DNA from: Acanthaster planci
Lineage: Eukaryota; Echinodermata; Asteroidea; Valvatida; Acanthasteridae
Assembly: GCF_001949145.1 (NCBI RefSeq)
Contig: NW_019091355.1
Coordinates: forward strand, 742,083-806,082
DNA: 64,000 nucleotides
Direction of reading: 5' to 3'
Made by a program: the position numbers and the translations under genes. Below the pieces are notes generated by a model, which did no database searches, was not told where the DNA came from, and saw nothing but the letters and a program-made list of their open reading frames with translations. Positions 11,540 through 24,779 of the stretch are shown here, in pieces. Numbering within the stretch: position 1 is the stretch's first letter; each line of letters begins with the position of its first letter.

Positions 11540-14500
11540 TTTTAAAGCTTGAGAGCCATTCAATGCAATCAGTCCCAATTTATCTGTCTTTTCCAATGGA
11601 GACCCCTACCTTTGTCTCCGTATCAACCAGCTTATTGGTGTCACGTGATATTTTAAATCCCATGAAAATGTGTTCTTCTTTTCCATATGGGTGTGTAGCC
11701 TCCCAGGCTCCTGCTGGTTGTGCATTAATTAATGAGCAACCCGGTTCCGTCTTTCGACTGATTAAACCTGAGAACAATTACCAAAAACGTGAAAAAGTCA
11801 AGGTTTTCATAAGATGAAAGGGCGGACGATCTTTAGAATGATGTAAATTTTGATGAATCTCCGAATAAAAATAAATATACATTCTTTGCACTGTACATAA
11901 TCTCCTTCCGATGAATACCGATGAATAACTACATCAACAAACTGGCAATAGCATAGTTATTTTTAATTAATTCGTAGCATATATCTTCCATAAATAACAA
12001 TGATTACCACTTGCTTCACAATTGAAGTGGAAAGGTGGTAGCAGATGAGGAAACAAATTTGCCTTTGAAGTAAATTCAAAGACAGTTTTTAGACTGAATA
12101 AGCACGGCTTTGGTTCATCTGACACATTCTTTGATGCATTTTTCTTCGTTATAAACGATGAGTCAATTGACATTCAATTGAGCGGTCGCTGCACTGCAGT
12201 TTCATCAAGATTTTCACACCACCAAACGTGGATAATCAGGCACTAGGAAAATTATTTTTCCACGTTGCAACAAAAGGTGAAGATTGATTCTTGATCAGCC
12301 CTAGATCGCGGTCACTGAACGGCGTTATCACCGCTCCCCTTGAAACCAGACACGCAGATTGACGCAATGAAACGAATGTTGAAGTTGCTTTCGTACTGTC
12401 TTGCATTTCTCTCTGCACTTCCTGGCACTTCCTGAGGAAAAAAATGTAAAGGCCGAGCACAGGTCGTGTGCAATGTACTTGCAGCTGGTTATACGGTGTG
12501 AATGTCAAACAGGACTGTCTCGCATGGGGCGCGGATTCGTCATGCAAGGAAAACGGCAAAACCTCGGCAAATCCAATAAAACCAAAAATGCAAATGGTGT
12601 CTGGAGGCGAGGGAGTGCTCGCCGACAGAGTTGGCCAGACCCAGGAGCATCCGCCACCATCAGCTCGTTAGCTGCACTGTTCCTTTGGGGACCTCCCCTC
12701 GTAAGTTTCCCCTGCAAGCCAATTACGGCGGCATTAACCATTTCTTATCCAGTTAAGGATGGTGACGTCACGGGGAGGGAGATAATGTAATCATTTTTTT
12801 CGCCGAGGGAAAAAATGTAGGGAAATAAACAGCTATACATCTATCATCCAAATGAGGTATAACAGTGCTTGAATGTGCACAGGGGTTCCATCATTACCTC
12901 AATTATGACTAAAAGTGAACACAGTATACAGCAGATAAGTAGATAATATATGATTGTTCACATTGGTGGACATGTTTTGAACGATTTTCTATGAAATTAA
13001 AGCCCACCTCAAGTGTCATTTAATCTTGCCAAAATCTTATCAAGTTTCAGGAAAAGTGTGGGCATTGGTTCTAAACAACATCATTGTGTTGCCACAAGCC
13101 CTCTACATAGCCTCGACAGGTTTTCATTTGGAATATATGTATTACCCATTCAGGCAATGGAATAACATTGTACATGTACATATAAATTATGGTTAAATCC
13201 ACGTAATTTTAATATTAACTGCATCTTTGTCGTTCCCCTGGGTGCTTCGCCCCTGGGGGTGAAGACTTTCATATACAGTGTGGCCAATATTCTGACTCCA
13301 GAAATGTCGGGAGAAATCTGTTCAAGAATATCCACAATCAGGTATATGAGTCATGTATCCACAATCCATCCTCATATGTCGGTTTCAATGGGATTCGAAC
13401 TGGGATCAAACAGGTTTGCGATCGAAGAAAGTGTCAGAGAATCCATTGAAATCCCCCAGCTTTATATATCAAAGGAAGGACTTTGGCCGTTAAATGTCGT
13501 GAGTTAAGGAGAGACTTGAGGTGACGGCCTAACACATCTTTGCAATGAGCTGTGGGTAGCTGAGACATCAATTAGGTCAGAAGGTAATGCTTAAAGGTGA
13601 ATGTCTATTCCACATATTTACACCACAGTTGCGCTTATGTTTCAGATTTGTTTCAGCGATTGTCTCTTGCTTAATGGTCACGTGTGCACTGGCTCTCATG
13701 AAAAACAGTAATGCCAACAACATTCAGATTGACATTATCAATAGCTAGCAGTGAAAAAGCTTGATGTCTGCAATTTAAAAGAACACAAATCTTAAGACGT
13801 CAGTACACATGTTAGCAAATTAAAATCTAGAGATACTTTCATGACAGGAAGACGATATATATCTGCAGATAATGTTCAAACCCTTAACCCTAACATTCCC
13901 TAATCCTCCAATTTTAATATGATTTCACATACATCCTAGGGAGTTAGGGCCGAGCATCAAAGACCAACATAGGTCAGTCTGTACCAGCTTTTAATTCGAC
14001 TGTGTTTATACTCAGATGTGACCTGTTTACGACATTGTTGTCCTTCAATAAGACTTCTAGACTTGTCAGTTTAGAACCGTCATCACGAGACAAACAAGGA
14101 CTAGAATCTAAACAACAGTAACAATTTAGAAACTCCGTACAATGCTGAAAACAGTAGGTCTATTGATCAGAAAGTTAGATTTGGATTACAAAAAGATATG
14201 CTACAGGCGATTTGTCCAAGAGACAAGCAGACAAAAACACACCCTCAAAGTAATTTCCTCTCTACAATAACATAACACAGAGAGTAATTTTCCCAGAACT
14301 TAGCCTTTTCACTTTCTGTGTTTTGCATTCTTAAGACTGTTCTGTAACTCAGGGCCAAAATCAAAGGAAACCAGACTTGTTGAAATGAAATTGGGGTTTA
14401 TTTTACTTGTGGTGAAATGGACGTGAAAGAGAGGGAAAATTCTGAAAGTTAGGTGCAAATGCTAGCAGAATATAAAGACCATTTGGAATGATGCATTTTT

Positions 14501-14890
14501 GCTCTCTGTGGAGGTCTTTTTAAAGGCACATTGTGGCTTTCAAGTTGTTGAGGGCTCAGTAAACTTTCTGCCTAAGGAGTCGGACGACCACCAGTAGCAA
14601 CAATTTAAAGCTTGAGTACAGTCAGCACTTTCACCACAATTATGAGCCAGTTGGGTATTTCAAAAAGGCCAGGTCTTGCAGGGGACAAAACGTGCCTGTG
14701 AAACGGCGTATGGGCTTTGCTCAAACGGTAGACAATCGTGCGCGTGTGCTGCTGTCCCCAAATGACCTTAGTCTTGCCCAAAGACTATTTTACTGTTTGG
14801 CCCGTGCACCGTGCAGGCGACATGAGCTGGCGAGCATAGCCGAATAACACTACTAGTAGAGGGCGCTATATCCACAAGAGACGACCTGCC
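11540..14890. other. Intergenic DNA without a supported gene
   Basis: No gene or strong repeat was recognised. Overlapping open frames around 12400-12790 lie in a locally GC-rich patch and show no domain. A tRNA-like B-box match near 13390 has no matching A box. Confidence 0.45.
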
Positions 14891-14894
14891 AGAA

Positions 14895-15071
14895 TATACC
14901 AGGCACGAAATGGGACAGAGGGGTACCCCCCAAAAAGTCCAATTGCCAATACACACCCCAGCCTATTGTCACTTAACACATCCCCCTAGAAGTTTAAAAC
15001 GAATTCCTGAGATACCAGTATCACAATGAGCAACACCAAAGGCGGGGGGGGGACGGTTCTCTCTGTCCCCC
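14895..15071 (+). repeat. Dispersed repeat, copy 1
   Basis: About 176 bp that recurs inverted at 35511-35686. Shared blocks are GAGGGGTACCCCCC, TACTTAACACATCCCCC (with one change) and the G-rich run followed by GGTTCTCTC. Similarity runs the whole length with scattered changes and small indels. It is likely a noncoding mobile element fragment; family not assigned. Confidence 0.65.
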
Positions 15072-15130
15072 ATAGTTTGCTTCATATGTGCCAGAAAACC
15101 AGTCTCGTCGAATCTGGCAGGCTTAATCAA

Positions 15131-15289
15131 AAAATTCCGAGCATACCTCACGCGCTCAAGCTCATGAATAATAATACACGTACGCAATGTACTGCTGAAG
15201 ACCGCGCGCCATGCCGACTGTAGTTTTCGGCAGTGCGCATGAGCAATTATTCATGGTAATTTGAGCGCTTGAGGTATGCTTGGAAAATG
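15131..15289. repeat. Foldback (MITE-like) element
   Basis: The left arm from about 15131 (TTCCGAGCATACCTCACGCG...) is inverted at about 15246-15289 (...CGCTTGAGGTATGCTTGGAA), with arms of roughly 40 bp at about 85-90% identity around an internal stretch of about 70 bp. The size and structure fit a MITE. It directly follows dispersed-repeat copy 1. Confidence 0.65.
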
Positions 15290-18200
15290 ACCTCGGTGGA
15301 TTCAGTTTGGGCATGCGCCGTTGGAATACAGAAATGGCTCATTGTTGGATATTGTAGCTTATAATTGGTCATGTCCTTGCGCCTTTGCAATGATTTCTTA
15401 CACATTCTTGACGTGCCATGCTGTTGTGCATGTGCGTCGCTCATACAACATTTCCCGTATGCTGAATGACTTGGCGTTCAGGTGCGCTCTGCGTATGTTT
15501 CATCCTTTCACTTAGTTATGCTTATTGTTCGGGGCTAAACACTGAGCTTTTATGATGGAAACAAGATTTCTGATGTAATTCTTTTGTTATTCAGTCTCTA
15601 ATGCAGCAGTGGTCTTTTTCGAGCCGTGAAATTCGTTTATTTCCTCAGTTCTTGTAAAAATCACGATATTCTTGCATTCGGAGTTTTCCCGAGAAGTTGA
15701 AACACATGAAGGTGAAGCCAGCGCTTAACTAAAGGCCATCCAGATGCCAATTAGCTTGCTACATCTTTTTAAAGCCAGATTCGAGAACTTAAATTTGGTT
15801 CAGGTGATTTTATTACGTTACAGCAAGTCATTACCTAAGCGAAAGTCCAGTTGACATTCGAATTGTATAGAATTCAGAAGGGTTAAATGGTATCGATAAA
15901 AAATTGCTTTATGATATATCAAGGATCAATACTGGCTTCTGTGGACACTAAAGGACGACGTTGCATAAAATGACTCAATATCACTTTTTTTAAAGTTGTA
16001 CTTTTCGCTTTATCGTGTATATCTTGACTAATGTCCTTTGTATATATATGCTGGGCATATCTCCTATGCATGCTATCTTGGCAACGCGCCGGGCAGCCTC
16101 TCCATGTGAGACTACAACATCCGCAAGTATCAAACACTGGCTATGGTTCTTCACCATTTGATTAAAATTCGAAGCTGTAGTCGTTGGAGACGCGACCAGA
16201 ACGCGACTTGCCCATCATGAGCGACCTCATATAAACCCGTGTATTAACTCAGCGGTGGGTGAACACACGTGGCTCATTGCCCTTTCCTAGCAGTGAACAA
16301 TTAAATGAAAACTCCATAACCTCACCAAAAGCTATGGGCTTTTGTTAGGCCGTGTTGGATTTAATCGCAGTTGGAAATTACATGCGCCCCCACGGGCTAA
16401 GCCGGGAGCTCGAACACCCTTGTCAAAGAGGCCTATACCATGTTGTTTGTTATTGCCGCTTAGCCAAGTTGTTCAGTCATAGCCATACTGACGTTATGTT
16501 CAGGCTCTTCACGATCTAGAGCACCCTCTATCGTTAAATACTAGCATTTGTTTTCTGGGATTCTCCTTTATTGTTCACTGTGTCCTTTTAAACATCCATG
16601 CTAACAATTTATAAAATAAGAAATACAGATTTGTATATTTCGACAATATTAAAAACCTGGTAGCCTTGGCCTAATATGGCTAATTGGTCCCATTACTTGT
16701 GAAATTGGGAGCTAGTTCCAGTTCCATAAAACATGAACTTTTGCATCAAATAATAATTCTTCACATCCTTTTTTAAGACAGAAAGTGAGGGTCGTTTTTC
16801 GTTCATTTTCATTTTATACACATGGAATTTACAGATCAACAATATTAAATTAACCACTTTACTATGACGTGTAACATTGGTGTTGCCAAATAAAAAGACG
16901 TTATTATCCATTGCAATCGACAGGTTGGTCTTCTCTTTAATCCAACTTTTGTATGGATAAATACTAGCATTTACCCTTTTTTTGGCTCGTTGCCCAGCGC
17001 CCAAACCGTGATTGTACCAAGACCATGTTTTCATGATACAAGCCGACTCTTTTTTTATACCTGTGTCCAAGCATTGTCATCAAAGATCGTAGAGCGCCAT
17101 TGGCTAACCAAAAACTTCAAATAACGCTTTGCTAACAGGGAGTGATAACCTCGCGGTCGGAGGTCATGCACATAGTAATCAGTCACAGTGCAGAGCCATC
17201 AGCCCTTCAATTCCCAACGCCCTGTTCGGCGCTGGGCGACGAGCGAATTACCTTTTCTGACAATGTGCATGAACGAGAGGGGGCGCTTCCGTGCAACCCC
17301 ATGATGGTGTTCAGGTGTGTGTCAGCCGCACGCGGGAAACGCGTGCATTCCAAAACGTTGGTCCCCCTCCGTCTCTGTCCAGGGTGGGGAAACATGTACA
17401 ACTGACCTATACTATAGCAGTTACTGGCTTTGCATAAAGTATCTCATTTGCTGGTTCACAGACACTTACTGAAAAACTTTTTGATCAAACGTTTTTATGA
17501 CCAGTGGCAACCACTCTTTTTGAAAACACTATTTTACCATAACTGAACGTGTATTCAGATGCTTCAGTCTTAATGCCCAGCAATTTCCAAACAGAAATCG
17601 GTGACGCAGTCTCCTCTCCTCGCCAAGAAAGGTAGCCTTTACGGCTGCGTCTCTAGGTAAGGGCTGAACATGATTGCTTGTGGAGGTCAATGGCTAACGG
17701 CTGTTGAGGTAAAAATTCAAGGGGAATCGTGTGTTCCTGCCGGTCGTAGCCAGGTAATTTCTCACTTGGCTTATTACCAGGTCAACGCGCCATTTTCATA
17801 GACATTACACGCCCCGTCCGTGCCTAGCGGGAAAACAGCACATTAGGACGTCGTGAGGCATACGGCAATTTGCGTAACTCTCTCCTCCGGCCCGAGGTCG
17901 ACTCGGCCGGCTGGAAGACTCCTCCACGCTTCTTCTGAGGTTCAGTCTCTAATGAGGCACGTGCAAAACATACCAAAACAAAGCACGAGATTGATCTGCC
18001 GTGGGCGACGCGAAGGGGGTTGAAATTTCAATTACGATTCCATCAAAACGAGAGGGATGATTTTAAAGCTTGCTGGTATGAAATTCCTTTCCAAAAGTAA
18101 AAAGCAAAGCAAATTGGAAACTTTGTGATCTAAGGAATTCATACCTTCGAGAACTGAAGAAAGACCGAATAGTAATCGTAGCTATAGTGGTATTGAAGTG

Positions 18201-21200
18201 AAGCCAATGAAATTAATTTAATCCATGCTATTTTGAAGAAAATCACCTTGAAATAAGGTATATTTTTGTTATAAATGCGAGTAATTATATTACATTTGAT
18301 ACTCCGTTTCTTCCAAAAGAACGCTGTTTTCATGTGCTTAAGAATTAGGAACGTCAAAAGGCTCTTGAGTTTAAAAATAAATTACTTAGGTTGGTGACAA
18401 TTAACTTTAAATAGGGACATCAAGTAGAAAGTATTTTTTTTTTTGGAAATGCAACGTCACACAGCACACCCGACATAATTTACTTTGAATAAAATTCCAA
18501 GCTATATAAATGTCAAATTAAACGTCAACTATTCATGTGATATGAGATCCTCAAATGTCAGCAGATTTAATATTCTTTGAATACTTTTTATTCAAATTCA
18601 AGACAGTTTTTCTCACCATAAAATATCAGTCGAACTCACACTCTGAGCATTCCATCCAGCCCTTCTACCAGACCTTCTCGATCTGCATGTTTTAATTCGA
18701 CGCTGATACAACTGTGCAACATCCAAAAGCAATTTAACAAAGCTTCACAATCTGTTGTTCTAAACTTATTCATTAAATGACAATGCTCGCGTCCACTTAA
18801 AGTGAAAAAGTGCCAACTGTGTCAATACATTATTTCAACTTCTAGCCACTTGTAGAGTGAACATACTTGCCAAACGCCTTCCCTTTCAATTTCATGAAGC
18901 TGGTAACTAGCTTAGCACAACAAACAATTGCGGCGCAGGCTGACTACCAGTTAATATTTGGACGATTTATCATTATTTGTGAATGATTCACGACTTATTT
19001 TCTTTCCTGAGAACATGCCATTCATATCTACTAAGCGAAGTTTAAGGTTTCGTGGTCTCTACTGCTACCGTAACATAGCAACGAGATCTTCAAGAGCCCA
19101 GTTCATCGTTTGTCCACCGTTGGTCGCTTACCCTGACCTGCGCGCAATCATCCTGGGTACCATGCAAAACCGACCCGACGATCATAAATGGCTCTCATTT
19201 GAACCTATCTTTACATTCGTGAATACATACCAGGCATGCCAAATAAGGTTTTACCTAGAAAAGCAACACCAGAGGGAGGCCAAACCTTCCTGTATTTACA
19301 AAGGACCGAGAGACGGGAGGCAGATAAAGAGAAACGGTGTCTCGCTGGCTCCCTTACGCATGACCTGGCTCCATTTAAAGCTGAGTTTTCAAAACATTTT
19401 CAAAACTGAGTGTTATTTTGTTCACATATTACACTTTTACATTCACGCAATTCTCAGTTGCGAACATCTCACGGTAAATAAATAACACTTTCATATGCCT
19501 CAATTCATTTATACACGATTTGGGTAGGATCTGTGTATCATTCGCGTATTCCTGTCATTCTGAACGTGAATTCGTGGCTGGCTAATATTCACCGCCTTAA
19601 TTGGTCTTCAAACTTCCAAAGCATGTGGTACCCGGTACATTGGGATGAAAACAATCTATCTGAGGTATATTTTTTATTCACCCACAAACCTTGAGGGTGC
19701 TGTAAAAGGTAATGGGCTTATTAGGGGAAAATGTTCGTGCCGTACTGCTTCAAAACTTAATATCTCATTGTGTGATGCCGCCTATTAGAATAAAACTAAT
19801 ATCAGACAACACCCCCCCCGAAAACACATTTAAAGTTGTTCTTCGTCTGCGTGCATTTTATGTTCTAGCTTGACACGCGTAAAGTGCCTTCACTCATCTA
19901 TCAGACGGGATCTACGGACCGCGTAGACTAATGCGCTGAATATTTCTCAATAGTTCTCAACTGCCGTGTGCAAACAAGTCACTTTCATTGCTGTATATTC
20001 AAGGTGGATGAGCTATTGGTCAGACAAGAAATTTGCAAACTGCTGAACGCGGAGTTCTGTCCAGCATCGGGCAGAGGGACTTCATAGCCACAAGTCGTTT
20101 CTGCATTAATGACAATTGGAGGCGACATTATAGTTGTTGCGGATAATCCCCCATAGTCCAGGGTGGTTCACTGGCGAAAATATAGGGTAAAATACTTAAA
20201 CCAATCGATTCAGCACCGTTGCAAAACCATGAAACTATATCCACGTGAAAATCTACAGTAATGAAAATGGGGGTTATCTTCCCCTTGGGCTACTAGATAT
20301 ACAGTTCTTTTATTCCCATGCCCGTTGTGGCGTGGAGGATGGAGGCCACGGTGTCCGCAGTAATGGGCAGGTGTGTCAATAACGTTGGCCTCCTATCGCC
20401 TCTCTGAAGGCGAGGGATGAGATTGAGAGGAGAAAGGGGAATCGCCCACTCTGCATGGAGGAGACCTCGTGGGTGCTGTAAGTAGAGTCACCGGCATGTG
20501 GACGCCGAGGCTCCGGACCCTACACACCCAGGAAAAAAAGCAGCAAACACAGGTCTCGGGTTCTTGTCGACGGGCTTCTTTTTCATTTCGCGAGTGGTCG
20601 GTGGCAGTTCCCCCGGGGAGACAGGAGTTCCATACTCAAGTCGAGTGATACAAGGCCCCAGGCAAGGCATATGTCTACTCTATCTCACTGGACATCAAGA
20701 ATCCTTAAGTAATGCAGATAGACCGGTGTGTTGGCGTTGGAACGACCCGTTTGGATGCATCTCAAGATTAACCGATATATCCCGGCCCAGATAACCGCGG
20801 CATCATCTTGTGAGCGGAGAGAACGGACTCCATGAATAAAAACCTGACCTAGGCCAACACTGGCCTCAGAATTAATCCCTCTGCAGAAGATCCAGCTTTG
20901 GATCAAAGGGCAGGCTAATGTATGATGACATGAAGGAGAAATAAACAGACTCAACTTTCTTGATCACCCACACAAGGTAATTACAATAAGGGTGTACTTC
21001 ACTTACAAATCCGATTTTTATTATTTCGAAAGTACACAATGAAAATGATGATAAAAGAGTTGGATTTTGCAATACATTCACACTGAGTTACAATTATTAA
21101 AGTCAGTGGCTTTTGAGCCTTCTTTAAAAGGTAGCTGCAAATGAATTTGTTTTAAAATAAATTAACCTTCAAATGCACCTTTGTGTCAATGCACCTTAGT

Positions 21201-23500
21201 TTCAACTTTGTTTCACTATTTAAAAGGGTATTTTGCTGCCTTTTTCCTTTTATATGTTAATGAATATTTCCGTATTCATGAGCAAAACTGTTATGTCATC
21301 CCAGGGAGAAAGCTTAATATTACATAATGTTTGTACACGTCACGCATAGACTTGGCTGGACTAAATTTTCTCTTCTTCGCTGATTCATTTTTGAGTATAT
21401 GCACAGCAATAAGTGAGCACCAATGCTTTTCTCGGAAATGTGTCCAGTAAAAAAAATTCTGAGTTCACAATTTTAATAGAAAACATGTACAATGGACTAT
21501 TTTTCCTGGATGACGTCCAGCAACAGCGCCCTCAGTTGTCAAGGAAAGCATGGCTAATTTTAAGTGTTCGAAAAAGGGCACTTGTCAGTGCATTCAACCG
21601 AATGGGTGTGTAAAAGAGTGTTACACTACAGGATAGCTCAAAGTTGCAGAAAAGTTGTCTAAGAAAAATTCAATGCGGCTAATATGCCTTTAAACTTTGC
21701 ACTCATCTAGCCCTATAAACAGCAATCTCTCTCGTTCATTCTTCGCAGCCGACACAATGCTCAGCAATTATGATACAATCACCAAGAAGCCCAAACTAAG
21801 CCACAGATAACATTTTGTTTTAATATTGTCTCCTACGAGAGCGCTAATGAACATATATTTTATTCTTGGTAAAAATTCAGCACAATTTCCTTGCATAAAA
21901 AGAAATTACGAAACATAATATTATTCCTTCTTTCAATGTGAAAAAGCGCATCATCGGCTTCCTTTGTTCAAAGAGTTTTCCTCAGTATTTCGATAACAGA
22001 GAGAAATCTGCCAAAAGGACTTATTCTTGTAGGCAAAGACGTAACATTACAAAAACACCGACAAACTCAAGGTTTTAGATAGTACATATCAAGGGAACTG
22101 TTTAGTCAAGTATAAACGCCCACGTGGAAGTGGGAAGGAGATCTTTTCCCCCTCGGTACACGTACAAAAATCGCCCACGTAATAAAATGCACCATTTACC
22201 AAATCCCTCGAGGCCGGTTTACATCTTGGCGCGAAAGCAAAACGCGTAATCGTGACGTCGGATCAAATATTTGCACAGTGAATTCGCAGAATTAGAACAC
22301 GTTTTAACTTACGCGAATTTCCCTGTATAAAAGTATTTCGCGACATAACTCGCTTTCGCGTTCATCAAAAGAATTGACTGGCCTTTTCGAAACTTCGCTG
22401 ATATCTTGTCTGGGGTAAACCTATACTCACTGGCAGTTTGGGTGGGAGGGACTAACGTGGGCCACGCCCCCCAAAAAGATCATTGCAAAAACGTGTTTAC
22501 AGAGTGAGAGGAAAGCGACTTTTTGGTCTGGGAGACGAGGTGAAAAAAACAGATGTACAGAAGTGACTTGTTTATTGATATAACTGCGAAGAGCCTGAAA
22601 AACGTATTTGTTAAATACAGGCGGAATGAAACAAGACGACAGGGACCTACATGGAGTAAGGCTTTTCTGGCATGGGTTATTTTTGATAGCAATAAACTGC
22701 ATGTTGAGGGAATGAGAAAAATTATTTGGCAAATCTTTGTGTTGAGTGGAGTTTGGACGAGACTGCTGTAAACAACCTCAGAATGTTTAGAGAAGCAGCT
22801 TATATCAGCCAGAAATCTTCCCCATAAAGGATAAAAAATAATACAACCCCCCTACGTATTTCTTGGAATACATCATTAGTGCTGTCAGAAACGTCCTAAG
22901 TTAATATATAGGATGCATATCCTGCCTGTTCTACAATATTCAAATGACAAAAATATAATTATGAAAAATGGTTAATAGGCCAAGGTATTTTACTGGTAAC
23001 CGGTTATTCAAGATAAACTCTTACTTTTCAAGTCTTATTAGTTAAGACACAAATTCGCAACAAGTACCCAGCCTCATTCAAGACGTTTTAGCTAGATCTG
23101 GATCACCGAGCTAATAACTTAAATGCACCGGGGGCATGCAAGGATGTCAGTCCATCGGGAGAATGACATGAAACGAAATCCTTCAGCCTGCAAAGATTAT
23201 TTTTCACCAAGAAGCTGTACAAGATTGCACATGATGCGGATCTAGTTGGGCCACCAGCCATAGTCAGGGTGACACCTCTGATCTTACGACAGTCCTATTG
23301 TCAAGAAGCCACAGGTTGATAACGAACAGGAAATCAGAAACTTGGTCTGTTACCCGCCTCGGGGGAACTCGGGGGCAAGTTGAAATATGTAAAAGGTTTG
23401 GCGTCAGGAGACGGGACTCCAGCAATACAGGTTATTGAAGTGGCTGAGTGGCGGAAGCACCACAATGTGGCATGTGGCAATGGTTCACGCAAAACAAGGT
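15290..23500. other. Intergenic DNA without a supported gene
   Basis: No gene was recognised. A GC-richer patch at about 20300-20680 has short open frames on both strands but no recognisable protein. The 175-codon open frame at 18958-19485 has no domain or splice context. One GAGGGCGCT motif occurs at 21525-21533. Confidence 0.45.
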
Positions 23501-23510
23501 TGTCGGCAAC

Positions 23511-24779
23511 ATTATGGTGGCCGTGGAGGGACATCGTCAATCTTCAATATTTGCGACCAAATTTACGACTTGCTCTTCATTCGCAAATATTGACGCCAAC
23601 ATTTGAGACCAAAGTCACGCCTCGTTGTATCTCCGGTATCCGGTCGCAAGTATTGCCACGAATTTTGTTCCTGCAAGCCAGGTATACTAGAGAGAGAAGT
23701 TGCTCGGCTATAGACACAGCAATTGCTTTCTAACGTTGTGCCCAGCCGAATATCGACTTGTAGGTCATTGCACATGCGCTTGAACACTTCATTTCCGCCT
23801 AGCTTGCTGGAGAAAAATTCACTGCAATATTTGTGACCGAATATGCGAGTTGTGAATTTGGTCGTGAATACAGAGCCAGAAAGTAAAAGGTCACGCACAA
23901 GCTTCCGGAACCCTTGTTCGGTCCGCCTATGGGGATTTTACATTGGGCCGTCCAATCACGATCGATAATATTGGGAAGAATAATTCCTAACTGAAACCAT
24001 CCCATGATGAAACACTCATGTTGGAATTGTATCTTTGTGTTCCCAAACTAATATTAAGGAAAGGTCACTTGGAGATGGGTAAAAAACGAATTTCATCAAC
24101 GACCTTTCACGTCCGGCGAAATCGTACCAAGGTCTCCTTGTTCATGCACGTTTGTTTTCACTCGCCGTGTTTACGTGAAAACCAGATTGTAAAACGTTGC
24201 AGAGATTTATATACCTGTTGTCGATTGGTTCTATGTTCCATTGATTTGACATAACACAGTTGTTGTCAGCCAAATAAAATATTAGAATCTTCCGTAAAAG
24301 TAGATTATAGCTTTAAGATTACCTTATAAATCAAACTAGGTTGTGAAATACAGTGATCTGTTTTTATTTCGGCTTTTACCGACGGACTACAATAAAATTT
24401 CAAACCGTAATATGTTCATCTGCGTACGAGACCGCCACATTAGACTGTTCTTCATGTATTTTAGATTTTGGAAGTGATGGATCAATTTTTGGCAGGATAT
24501 TTTTCTTTTAGGTCCGACAATTTTTCAGTTTCTATAAATTGATGTACTAGCAAATATTTTCCAAAGCCCTTTTTCTAAGTTGGCTTTTTATAGAAATAAC
24601 TGAACGAAAAATATCACAAATTCTAAAATCTTTGCAGGTTATTTTTCCTATCCAAGGGTTCCAGAAGCGGACCATCAGGGCTTCAATATTCGCGACTGAA
24701 GAGCGGGTTGTAAATTTGGTTGCAAATTATTGACGTTAATATTGACGATTGGCGATGTCCCTCCAGGGCCACCATAGTA
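23511..24779. repeat. Inverted repeat pair of about 90-100 bp, 1.27 kb end to end
   Basis: The sequence at 23511-23597 (ATTATGGTGGCCGTGGAGGG onward) is repeated in inverted orientation at 24679-24779, with an insertion of about 12 bases in the second arm. A shorter third copy near 23825-23875 shares the orientation of the second arm. The arrangement could be a nonautonomous DNA transposon with long terminal inverted repeats, or two separate insertions. No transposase-like frame lies between the arms. Confidence 0.6.

Noticed and set aside
13370-13420. B-box-like GTTCGAATCCC on the minus strand, suggesting a tRNA or SINE
   Set aside because: No A box at the right distance and no cloverleaf could be drawn; probably coincidence.
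13880-13915. Telomere-like CTTAACCCTAAC
   Set aside because: Too short (about two units) to be an interstitial telomeric repeat.
18958-19485. 175-codon open frame on the plus strand
   Set aside because: No recognisable motif; neighbouring DNA shows no exon structure.
20300-20680. GC-rich patch with open frames on both strands
   Set aside because: No recognisable protein, no splice signals in phase; left as unassigned intergenic DNA.
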